A stretch of DNA of 64,000 nucleotides from Sulfidibacterium sp964456625 (lineage in GTDB: Bacteria > Bacteroidota > Bacteroidia > Bacteroidales > F082). The notes under the pieces are model-generated. The model saw nothing but the letters and a program-made list of their open reading frames with translations. It searched no databases and was not told where the DNA came from. Both the position numbers and the translations under genes were made by a program. This document shows positions 34,756 to 42,796 of the stretch, one piece after another (the stretch's first letter is position 1; every line of letters begins with the position of its first letter). The stretch lies in the NCBI GenBank assembly GCA_964456625.1, contig CAYWBO010000002.1, positions 1 to 64,000 of the forward strand, in the 5' to 3' direction.

Positions 34756-35760
34756 CTACAGCCAATGGTTTGATTTATACCAGGCAATGGTTTCGGCCAT
34801 TCCTGTCTTCAGATCATAGGCTGCTTTGAAGTCAAAATCTTTCCTGGTTTGCCCTGAATCACAAAGCCAATTGGTGCATGTCAGCGCCTGAACTTTGTCA
34901 GGATTCAGTACCGTTTGTTTGTGAAACAGGTGAGAAACAGGTTCCGCCACCATCGAGATCCATTGGATCATGAATCTGGGTATCGCGATTTTCAGACATT
35001 TTTTACCCAGGATATCTTTCACAATTTCAGCCAGGTCTTCACTGGTGTATGTTTGTCCGTCGGTAACGAAGTAAGATCTGTTCACGACATCAGATTCCAG
35101 GCTCAGAAATATGAGCCGGGCCAGGTCTTTTACATAAACGAAGCTGAGGTACTGTTTTTTTCTTCCGATGTAAAACTCAAAACCGTGGGTTACCGCTCTG
35201 ATGTATACGAAGTAGTCCTTTTCCCGGGGGCCGTAAACCCCTGTAGGCCTGATGATCAGATAAGGGAAATTTTCGAGCGATTTTAAATATTGCTCTGTCT
35301 TTAATTTGCTTTTCCCGTAAAGGGAAAAAGGGTGAGGGGCGTCTGTTTCGCGCACCGGCTTCATCGTTTTTTCGTCTCCTGGTCCATAAGCCTCAAGGCT
35401 GCTCATATACAGAAATTTATCCGGGACACAATTACTTTCTATGAGGGCTTCAGCCAAATTTCGGGTGTTTTGATAATTTACCGTAAGGAAATCCTTTTTG
35501 TTGATGGATTTTGTCACGCCGGCGTTTTGGACGATGTAATGAAAACGAATCCCTTTCCCGGCAAGATCTTTAAAATTCCTGATCAGTCTTGATTTGTCAG
35601 CAAGATCCATGGTAAGAATCCTGATATTTTCATCTTTTAAATACAGGGTCTTACTGGTGCTGCGGATGCCGGCATAAACCTGATAACCGCGCCCGACAGC
35701 CTCTTTGGCCAGAAAGCTTCCGATAAACCCGCTTGCACCTGTTATCAGTACATTTTTCAT
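34756..35760 (-). CDS. NAD-dependent epimerase/dehydratase (extended SDR)
   Basis: This 334-residue protein is an extended SDR. The cofactor motif TGASGFIG lies at residues 7-14, with the second beta strand ending in AGIRS. Substrate-side residues include Ser120-Ser121, and the catalytic Tyr148 and Lys152 lie in LYGKSK. RPTGVYGPREKDY is the usual sugar-nucleotide-epimerase segment, but homologues also include dihydroflavonol-4-reductase-like and 3-beta-hydroxysteroid-like enzymes. The substrate is therefore uncertain. It stands alone, with a -7 box 29 bases upstream on the minus strand. Confidence 0.87.
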   Translation of the reverse strand: MKNVLITGASGFIGSFLAKEAVGRGYQVYAGIRSTSKTLYLKDENIRILTMDLADKSRLIRNFKDLAGKGIRFHYIVQNAGVTKSINKKDFLTVNYQNTRNLAEALIESNCVPDKFLYMSSLEAYGPGDEKTMKPVRETDAPHPFSLYGKSKLKTEQYLKSLENFPYLIIRPTGVYGPREKDYFVYIRAVTHGFEFYIGRKKQYLSFVYVKDLARLIFLSLESDVVNRSYFVTDGQTYTSEDLAEIVKDILGKKCLKIAIPRFMIQWISMVAEPVSHLFHKQTVLNPDKVQALTCTNWLCDSGQTRKDFDFKAAYDLKTGMAETIAWYKSNHWL

Positions 35761-35789
35761 CCCATCTGTGTTGAAAAGAAACCGGGCAA

Positions 35790-35797
35790 CAAAGGTA
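35790..35797 (-). promoter_or_regulatory. -7 element for the epimerase gene
   Basis: Minus-strand TACCTTTG (TAnnTTTG), 29 bases before the start codon. Confidence 0.45.
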
Positions 35798-35972
35798 TTA
35801 TTTTTTGCTCAAAGCTATTTTTCTAACTAATTATGATAAGAGGCGAAAATTTTTAGATGAAATTGATAATTGTCTGATATTCAGTTTCTAAATTTTAAGT
35901 TTGGAAACTTCTCGCATCTAAATAAAACCAAAGAAAGTAATGAAAGGCTCTCCATTTTGCCGCGACCGGATT

Positions 35973-36006
35973 TTGGTATAAATTCATTCGAAATTTTATA
36001 ACTTTG
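35973..36006 (+). promoter_or_regulatory. Promoter of the acyl-CoA synthetase gene
   Basis: TTG (35973-35975) and TAACTTTG (35999-36006) are 23 bases apart, 38 bases before the ATG at 36045. Confidence 0.5.
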
Positions 36007-36044
36007 TAAAAAGGTATCACACTCGAAACTTTAAGAACATTTCC

Positions 36045-37694
36045 ATGATAAAAGAAAATTTAGTGGCGTATTTCAATGCGGCTATCAAAGAAAACTATGA
36101 AAAACCGTCATTGTCGGATTATGGTGGCAGGACGCTGACTTACAAGGAAGTGGGGGAGGCCATCCTGAAATTTCACATCACTTTTGAAAAAACGGGGATC
36201 AAACGGGGGGACAAGATTGCGCTGATCGGAAAAAATTCCGCACACTGGGGCGTGGCTTTTCTGTCGATCGTTACGTATGGCGCGGTGGCTGTTCCTATCC
36301 TGCCTGACTTTCTCCCGAAAGATGTACATTACATTGTGAATCATTCTGAGTCGAAAGCATTGTTCAGCGCTTCTTCGATCTGGGCTAAGCTCGATATCGA
36401 ACAAATGATGGACCTTCAGTATGTTTATGGTCTGGAAGAGCTGATGCCTGTCTTTTCGAAAATTGACCATCTGGATGAGATCATTCATTCTCTGAACGGT
36501 TCTCTGAAGGAAAAATTCCCGAAAGGGCTGAACGGAAAAACCTTCGAACTCCCTAAAGTCGAGAATTCGGAGCTTGCAGAGATCAGTTATACTTCTGGTA
36601 CTACCGGTTATTCTAAGGGTGTAATGCTGTTACACAACAGCCTGGCCGCCAATGTGCGCTTTGCGCAAAACCACATGCCGCTGCAATCCGGGGATAAGAT
36701 CGTTTCATTTCTGCCCTTGGCGCATTCTTACGGGCTGGCATTTGAGTTCCTGTTCCCGTTTTCGCTGGGATGCCATATCACTTTCCTGACCAAAACGCCG
36801 ACGCCGGCCATCATTACCAGCGCTTTCCAGGAAGTAAAACCGCGGTTGATCCTGTCGGTACCGCTGGTAATTGAAAAGATCTATAAGAAGAGGATACTTC
36901 CTCAGATACGGAAAGCACCCATTAACTGGATGTTAAAAACGCCGGGGCTGAACAAACTGATATTTAAAAAAGTTCTCGCAGGCGTAGGCGAAGGTTTTGG
37001 GGGCAATTTTGTAGAAGTTGTCGTTGGCGGTGCCGCTTTAAGCGAAGAAATCGAGTCTTTCTTCCGAAAAATCGGCTTTCCGATCACGGTGGGTTACGGG
37101 ATGACCGAATGCGGCCCTTTGATTTCCTATGCTGCTTCTGCTGAAGCCAAGTTGGGCTCTTGCGGCAAACCGGTAGACAGCCTGGAAGTGAAAATCGATT
37201 CGCACGACCCGCAAAACGAAGTAGGAGAGATCATGATGCGCGGCGAAAATGTGATGGTCGGGTATTATAAGAACAAGGAAGCTACGGAACTGGCCATCGA
37301 CAAAGAAGGATGGCTGCATTCCGGTGATCTGGGCCTCATCGACAAAGACGGTTTCATTTTTATCAAAGGCCGCAGCAAAAGCATGATCCTCGGGCCTTCC
37401 GGACAAAATATCTATCCCGAAGAAATCGAATCGGTGATCAACAACAGGGCCTGTGTGGCAGAATCACTGGTGGTGAAAAGAGAAGAAAAGCTGGTGGCGC
37501 TGATCTTTCCCGATGAAGAGGTGGTAAAAGCCATGGACCTGACGAAAGAAGCACTGGCGCAGAAACTGGAAGATTACCGGAAAGAACTGAACAAGCATTT
37601 TCCCTCTTTTATGGCGGTTACGAAAATGGTGCTTCACCCGGAACCTTTTGAAAAAACGCCCAAACAAAGCATTAAAAGGTTTTTATATGAGTAG
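36045..37694 (+). CDS. AMP-forming long-chain acyl-CoA synthetase-like ligase
   Basis: The 549-residue protein is an adenylate-forming enzyme that activates a carboxylic acid with ATP and transfers it to CoA or a carrier. The P-loop-like signature YTSGTTGYSKG lies at residues 182-192. The A5 motif GYGMTECGPLISY, A7 HSGDLGLIDKDGF and A8 KGRSKSMILGPSGQNIYPEEIE follow. The catalytic lysine is in the final KTPKQSIKRFLY. Sequence around A3-A5 suits fatty-acid substrates (FadD/ACSL branch), and no carrier-protein or NRPS domain is attached. Whether it serves beta-oxidation or lipid recycling cannot be told. It precedes the AddB-like gene by 62 bases. Confidence 0.9.
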   Translation: MIKENLVAYFNAAIKENYEKPSLSDYGGRTLTYKEVGEAILKFHITFEKTGIKRGDKIALIGKNSAHWGVAFLSIVTYGAVAVPILPDFLPKDVHYIVNHSESKALFSASSIWAKLDIEQMMDLQYVYGLEELMPVFSKIDHLDEIIHSLNGSLKEKFPKGLNGKTFELPKVENSELAEISYTSGTTGYSKGVMLLHNSLAANVRFAQNHMPLQSGDKIVSFLPLAHSYGLAFEFLFPFSLGCHITFLTKTPTPAIITSAFQEVKPRLILSVPLVIEKIYKKRILPQIRKAPINWMLKTPGLNKLIFKKVLAGVGEGFGGNFVEVVVGGAALSEEIESFFRKIGFPITVGYGMTECGPLISYAASAEAKLGSCGKPVDSLEVKIDSHDPQNEVGEIMMRGENVMVGYYKNKEATELAIDKEGWLHSGDLGLIDKDGFIFIKGRSKSMILGPSGQNIYPEEIESVINNRACVAESLVVKREEKLVALIFPDEEVVKAMDLTKEALAQKLEDYRKELNKHFPSFMAVTKMVLHPEPFEKTPKQSIKRFLYE

Positions 37695-37740
37695 ATGTCA
37701 AAGTGTTGAAAATCAAAAAGTGCTGACCCTTTCTCCGTTG

Positions 37741-37747
37741 AGGAGGT
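37741..37747 (+). promoter_or_regulatory. Strong Shine-Dalgarno sequence before the AddB-like gene
   Basis: AGGAGGT lies 9 bases before ATG 37757. It is notable because almost no other gene in this window has an anti-16S match, as usual for Bacteroidota. Confidence 0.6.
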
Positions 37748-37756
37748 AATAATTTT

Positions 37757-40576
37757 ATGCAGGACCAGGTTAAATTTCTTCAAAAGGTTGCGGACTTTCT
37801 GGTTCGTGATACTGTTTCGGATTTATCAAAAACCGTGGTGGTGTTTCCTAACCATCGTTCGGGGACCTTTCTCAAAAAATATCTGATGGACATGTTGCCG
37901 GGAGATTCCTGGTTACCTGAGATCTTGACCATCGATGATCTGATGTTGCGTTTGTCCGGCATGACGACGGCAGATGCGCTGGTGGTGGACTTTGAATTGT
38001 ACAAGATCCATCAGCAGATTGAAGGTGAAAATGCCAGACCGCTGGAAGATTTTTTAAGCTGGGCCCCTTTGATGCTCAACGATTTCAGTGATATCGACTA
38101 TTATCTGACGGATGCCCAAACCCTTTTCAGCGAACTCACCGACATTAAAGCACTGGAGCGCTGGAATCTGGGTGAAAAACCGTTGACCGAAATCCAGAAA
38201 AACTATCTGAAATTTTTCCAGTCACTCATTGTTTATTATTCCGGGTTAAAAAGCGCCTTAATGGAGAAAAATATGGCGTACAAGGCCATGGCGTACCGTT
38301 ATGTTGCAGAGCATTACGAAGAAGATATCAAAAGCAAAATAGGATGGGAGCATTTTGTTTTTGCCGGTTTTAATGCTTTGACCGAATCGGAAAAAAAGAT
38401 GATGGTTTCGTTGAAGAACGATTATCGTTTTGATTATCTGATCGATGCCGATGCGTTTTATTTCGAAAACCACCGGCAGCATCATGAAGCTTCCACTTTC
38501 ATCCGACAGGCACTTAAAACACTGAAAGTCACGGAACCAGAATGGGTGGAGGACAGACTGGCTAACGATTCGAAGGTTATTGAAGTGGTGGGTGTTCCGA
38601 AATACATGGGTCAGGTCGGCTTTGCGGCACAGACCTTGCAAAAATGGTTTTCCACGGAAAATTATGATCCCACCAACACGCTGATTGTGCTTGCTGAGGA
38701 AGATCTGTTGATCCCGCTTTTAAATGCGGTTCCTGTGAAAACCGGCAGTGGAACCGCACTGCAATACAACGTGAGCCTGGGTTACCCGGTGAAGGACGGG
38801 CCTTTTGCCCAATTTGTGCTTTCCTGGCTTGAAATGCTCATTTTACGGGATGAAGACGCAAGGTCCAGAATTCCGCTTTCTTCTCTGCTGACCTTGTTTA
38901 AAAGTCCGATCATGGAGCTGCTGGGACGTAAAGACGATGTAATCCCGTTGTTAAAAGGAATTACAAGTTTTTATGTTGAGGCGGGAACGTTGTTGCAAAT
39001 GCCTTTTACCGAAGAAACCAAAGTACTTTTTCAACTCCTGTTCGGAAAGCTGACAAAACCCGACGGGTTTTTATTTCATTTAGGAACTTTCCTTCAACAA
39101 CTACAAACTGTTCCCGAATTCCAGGAGAAGACCAACGCCTTGCTGAATTTTCAACTGGTACTTATTTTCAGGCTCACCAAAGTGCTTCAGGTAATGCTGG
39201 AAAGACAAACCGGGGTTTTGAATTTTAAATCTCTGCAAAAGATGATGGTTCAGGTACTGAACCGTCAGGAGGTCAGTCTGAAGGGTGAACCGCTCACCGG
39301 CGTTCAGATCATGGGAATGCTCGAAACCAGGAGCCTCGACTTTGAGAATGTCATTATCCTGAGCGCCAACGAAGGGATTCTGCCCAAAACCGGATTCTCG
39401 GATTCTTTTATTCCTTTTGACCTGAGAAAAAGCCACGGACTTCCGCTTCCTACTATTAAATCTGCAATTTTTTCCTACCATTTTTTCCGGCTGCTGCAGC
39501 GCGCCAGGCATGTGGTTTATTTATATAATTCAGAGCCGGATGTCCTTGGAAACGGGGAACCCAGCCGATTTATCCGGCAGGTGGAACATGAACTCGTTGG
39601 GAAGAACGCTAATCTTGTTTTTAAAAAGGAGTTGGTGAATACGCCTTTGCGGGATACCGACATGCAAACCGAGGTAAAAATTGAAAAGACGAGCGAAGTG
39701 CTTTCGAAGATGGAAGATCTGGCAGAGAGCGGCATTTCGCCTTCGGCACTGAACGCCTTCATTAAATGTACGTTGCAGTTTTATCTGAAATATGTATTGA
39801 AAATTGAAATCCCCGATCAGGTGGAGGCCTCCGTACAGTCAGATACGTTCGGAAGTGTGGTGCACGGGGTGCTGGAAACACTATACAAGCCCTTCACAGG
39901 GCAAAAGATCCATACGGAACTTCTTGAAAAAGAGCTTCTGAATCTCGATGCTTTGCTGAAAGAAAACTTCGACAGGCATTACGGAGTTCATGACATGAGT
40001 TACGGTAAAAACCTCCTGATTTTTGAGGTTGCCAAAGCGTACATCGAACGTTTCATCAAAAACGACCTTGCCTACCTGAAAACGACGGAACGTCAGTTGG
40101 ACGGCGTGGAAATGAAGCTTAAAGCTCCTTTTGCCTATTCCGGCGGACAGGTGTACATCAAAGGCATAATCGACAGGATAGACAGGATTCCCGGCGAATC
40201 CGGCGTTAGGATCATCGATTACAAAACGGGAACGGTTAATGAATATGATCTAAAGATCAAAGACTGGGATGCATTGATCAGGGATGAAAAGTATTCCAAA
40301 GCCTTTCAGGTACTGACTTACGCCTGGCTTTATCTTGCCAAAAACCCGGCCGTTAGCCCGGTGAAAGGAACTTTGATCAGCATGAAATCCGCATCCGGGA
40401 AGCCTGTAGAAGTCTCATTTTCAGAGGATCAGGAAATGGATCAGGCGCTTCAGGAATTTGAAACGCAGTTGGGGCTTTTGTTGAAAGAGATGTTTGATGT
40501 GTCGAGACCTTTCGTGCAAACGGAGGACCCGGAGCGGTGCGCTTACTGTGATTTTAAAAACCTGTGCAATCGGTAA
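37757..40576 (+). CDS. AddB-like PD-(D/E)XK nuclease with iron-sulfur cluster motif
   Basis: The 939-residue protein resembles AddB, the non-motor helicase-like subunit of AddAB that processes double-strand breaks. The N-terminal half is a degenerate helicase fold (TVVVFPNHRSGTFLKKYL, where an ATP loop would be). The middle has VQIMGMLETRSLDFENVIIL followed by SANEGILP, a helicase motif V/VI region. The C-terminal nuclease shows IDYKTG with Asp821 and Lys823. Four cysteines (671, 928, 931, 937) have the C-x(n)-C-x2-C-x5-C spacing of the AddB [4Fe-4S] cluster. The usual AddA partner is not the next gene in either direction, so it must lie elsewhere. The strong Shine-Dalgarno site fixes the start. 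Confidence 0.88.
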   Translation: MQDQVKFLQKVADFLVRDTVSDLSKTVVVFPNHRSGTFLKKYLMDMLPGDSWLPEILTIDDLMLRLSGMTTADALVVDFELYKIHQQIEGENARPLEDFLSWAPLMLNDFSDIDYYLTDAQTLFSELTDIKALERWNLGEKPLTEIQKNYLKFFQSLIVYYSGLKSALMEKNMAYKAMAYRYVAEHYEEDIKSKIGWEHFVFAGFNALTESEKKMMVSLKNDYRFDYLIDADAFYFENHRQHHEASTFIRQALKTLKVTEPEWVEDRLANDSKVIEVVGVPKYMGQVGFAAQTLQKWFSTENYDPTNTLIVLAEEDLLIPLLNAVPVKTGSGTALQYNVSLGYPVKDGPFAQFVLSWLEMLILRDEDARSRIPLSSLLTLFKSPIMELLGRKDDVIPLLKGITSFYVEAGTLLQMPFTEETKVLFQLLFGKLTKPDGFLFHLGTFLQQLQTVPEFQEKTNALLNFQLVLIFRLTKVLQVMLERQTGVLNFKSLQKMMVQVLNRQEVSLKGEPLTGVQIMGMLETRSLDFENVIILSANEGILPKTGFSDSFIPFDLRKSHGLPLPTIKSAIFSYHFFRLLQRARHVVYLYNSEPDVLGNGEPSRFIRQVEHELVGKNANLVFKKELVNTPLRDTDMQTEVKIEKTSEVLSKMEDLAESGISPSALNAFIKCTLQFYLKYVLKIEIPDQVEASVQSDTFGSVVHGVLETLYKPFTGQKIHTELLEKELLNLDALLKENFDRHYGVHDMSYGKNLLIFEVAKAYIERFIKNDLAYLKTTERQLDGVEMKLKAPFAYSGGQVYIKGIIDRIDRIPGESGVRIIDYKTGTVNEYDLKIKDWDALIRDEKYSKAFQVLTYAWLYLAKNPAVSPVKGTLISMKSASGKPVEVSFSEDQEMDQALQEFETQLGLLLKEMFDVSRPFVQTEDPERCAYCDFKNLCNR

Positions 40577-40675
40577 CGGATCGGAATTGAAAAACAGGGC
40601 CCCGGTGTTTTACCAAAGGCAACACGTTTGGGCAACTCCCGGTGAAATTAAGCAGGTTTAATGAGAAAATTATTT

Positions 40676-40683
40676 TACTTTTG
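40676..40683 (+). promoter_or_regulatory. -7 element for the signalling operon
   Basis: TACTTTTG (TAnnTTTG), 46 bases before ATG 40730. It is the only candidate promoter seen for the four-gene block 40730-48655. Confidence 0.5.
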
Positions 40684-40729
40684 CTTTGTTGGTAACTAAA
40701 TTGACTTCGTAAAAATTAATTCCCGCGAT

Positions 40730-42775
40730 ATGGTGGATAGAAAATACAACATCCTTCTTGTTGATGACAGACCGGAAAACCTTCTTACGCTCGAAGGGAT
40801 TCTGGATAGTCCTGAATTTAATCTGGTTAAGGCCTCATCAGGAAACGAGGCATTAGGGCTTCTTCTGGAATACAATTTTGCCATTGCACTGATCGACGTG
40901 CAGATGCCCGGTATGGATGGTTTTGAGACTGCTGAAATTATGAGAAGCAGCGAGCGTACCAAACATATCCCTATTATTTTTATTACGGCCATTAACAAGC
41001 AAAGAAAGCATATCTTCCAGGGGTACGAATCGGGAGCGGTGGATTATTTATACAAACCGTTGGATCTGGAGATACTGAAAAGTAAGATATCGGCATTTAT
41101 TGAGTTTTTCAAATACCGGGAAGCGCTGGAAGAAACAACACAAAAGCTTCAGAATACCATCGAGCAGCTGAATCTGGCTAAAACCGAAGCTGAAGACGCC
41201 AACCAGGCCAAGAGCGCTTTTCTGGCGTCCATGAGTCACGAGATCCGGTCCCCGCTCAACGGGATCATCGGAATTGCAGAGTTAGGTCTGCTTGATAAAG
41301 ACATCGATCCGCTGCAGGCGGAACGTTATCTTGATATCAAGAATTCCGGTCAGAACCTGCTGGAAATCATCAACGACATCCTGGACATTTCGAAGATCGA
41401 AGCTGGAAAGCTGGAGCTGGAAGAAATTGAGTTTAGTGTACGTGATGTGGTCGAGAAGGTCTTTAAAATTACCATGGTTCATGTGAAGGACAAAGACGTG
41501 GAACTGGTGGTGGATCTGGATCCGGACATTCCCGATATTATCATCGGTGACCCGCTACGGTTGCGCCAGGTGCTGACCAACCTGCTCAGCAATGCAGCCA
41601 AGTTCACAAAAAAGGGCCACATCAAATTAAGAGTGGAAACCCTGGATCTGGTGGAAGAGCAGCTCAGGGTTCTTTTCGCTGTCGAAGATACCGGTATCGG
41701 GATCCCCAAGGAAAAACAAAAATCTTTGTTCCAGCAATATGTTCAGGTGGATTCATCGGTGGCACGGCAACATGGCGGAACCGGGCTGGGACTCAACATC
41801 GCGCGAAAACTGGTAAGCCTCATGGGTGGTGATATTACGCTGGAAAGCGAAGAGAACAAGGGAAGCAAATTCTCGTTTGCCCTGAACCTGATTACCGGTG
41901 AACAAGTTACCGAACTGAAAGATATTAATGTAGCTGCAAAGTACAAGGGCAAAAAAGTACTTCTTGCAGATGATTATAGGGAAAGCAGGGCCAGCTTCAT
42001 GAAGCTCATGGAGTACTGGGGATTTGATGTCCGTCTGGCTGAAAAGATGGATGAAGCCTGTAAACTGGCTAAAAAGGAAGAATATGACATTATTTTTATT
42101 GATTTTACCATCGACAACAAAGAACCCGAGGAAATTATCTCACGACTGGCAGAATCCGGTATTAAGAGTGAGATCGTCTTTCTGACGTCTTCCAAATCAA
42201 GTATCGAGATCGATCGCATCAAGAAATCTGGACAGTACAATTTCCTGGTGAAGCCCATCATGCAGATCGATCTGAAGAATTTCCTGGAAGGGAAGACATC
42301 GGAAGCCCTTGTAAAAGAGGAAATTGAAAAAGTATTCCACAGCAAACAGATCAGTACGGATACAACTACCAAGCAGATCACCATCCCGTTTGCCAGCTCC
42401 AAGGAAATTCTGATTGCAGAAGACCAGCTCATCAACCGCAAGGTGGTAACGCAATTCCTGCAAAAGAAAGGCTGGCAGGTGCATGCCGTTGAAAACGGGA
42501 AGGAAGCTTTTGAAATGGTGAAAAAAGACCCGCTCCGCTTTTTCATGATCCTGATGGATGTGCAGATGCCCATCATGGACGGATTTACGGCTACGGTGAA
42601 CATTAGGGAATTTGAAAAAAGCAGTAAAAGTCATGTGCCCATTATTGCCATGACGGCGCTGGCCATGAAAGGGGACAAGGAAAAATGCATCGCCGCCGGC
42701 ATGGACGATTACCTTACAAAACCCATCAATCCGGAGGATTTGTACGAAATTGCAGAGAAATATCAGCAAGACTAG
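40730..42775 (+). CDS. Hybrid histidine kinase, REC-HisKA-HATPase-REC-REC
   Basis: This soluble 681-residue protein begins with a receiver domain (1-125, phospho-Asp56 in LIDVQMPGMDG). A coiled coil (about 128-162) follows, then HisKA with His170 in SHEIRSPLNG and an ATPase domain with NAAKFT, DTGIGIP and GGTGLGL (to about 390). A second, divergent receiver (about 405-520, Asp458 in FIDFTIDN) is followed by a third, complete receiver (about 572-681, Asp610 in LMDVQMPIMDG). There is no membrane segment or sensor domain, so input must come as phosphate on the first receiver, probably from the membrane kinase encoded 21 bases downstream. No DNA-binding output domain is present. Confidence 0.93.
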   Translation: MVDRKYNILLVDDRPENLLTLEGILDSPEFNLVKASSGNEALGLLLEYNFAIALIDVQMPGMDGFETAEIMRSSERTKHIPIIFITAINKQRKHIFQGYESGAVDYLYKPLDLEILKSKISAFIEFFKYREALEETTQKLQNTIEQLNLAKTEAEDANQAKSAFLASMSHEIRSPLNGIIGIAELGLLDKDIDPLQAERYLDIKNSGQNLLEIINDILDISKIEAGKLELEEIEFSVRDVVEKVFKITMVHVKDKDVELVVDLDPDIPDIIIGDPLRLRQVLTNLLSNAAKFTKKGHIKLRVETLDLVEEQLRVLFAVEDTGIGIPKEKQKSLFQQYVQVDSSVARQHGGTGLGLNIARKLVSLMGGDITLESEENKGSKFSFALNLITGEQVTELKDINVAAKYKGKKVLLADDYRESRASFMKLMEYWGFDVRLAEKMDEACKLAKKEEYDIIFIDFTIDNKEPEEIISRLAESGIKSEIVFLTSSKSSIEIDRIKKSGQYNFLVKPIMQIDLKNFLEGKTSEALVKEEIEKVFHSKQISTDTTTKQITIPFASSKEILIAEDQLINRKVVTQFLQKKGWQVHAVENGKEAFEMVKKDPLRFFMILMDVQMPIMDGFTATVNIREFEKSSKSHVPIIAMTALAMKGDKEKCIAAGMDDYLTKPINPEDLYEIAEKYQQD

Positions 42776-42796
42776 TTATCAGCTAATTTTCAGGCT

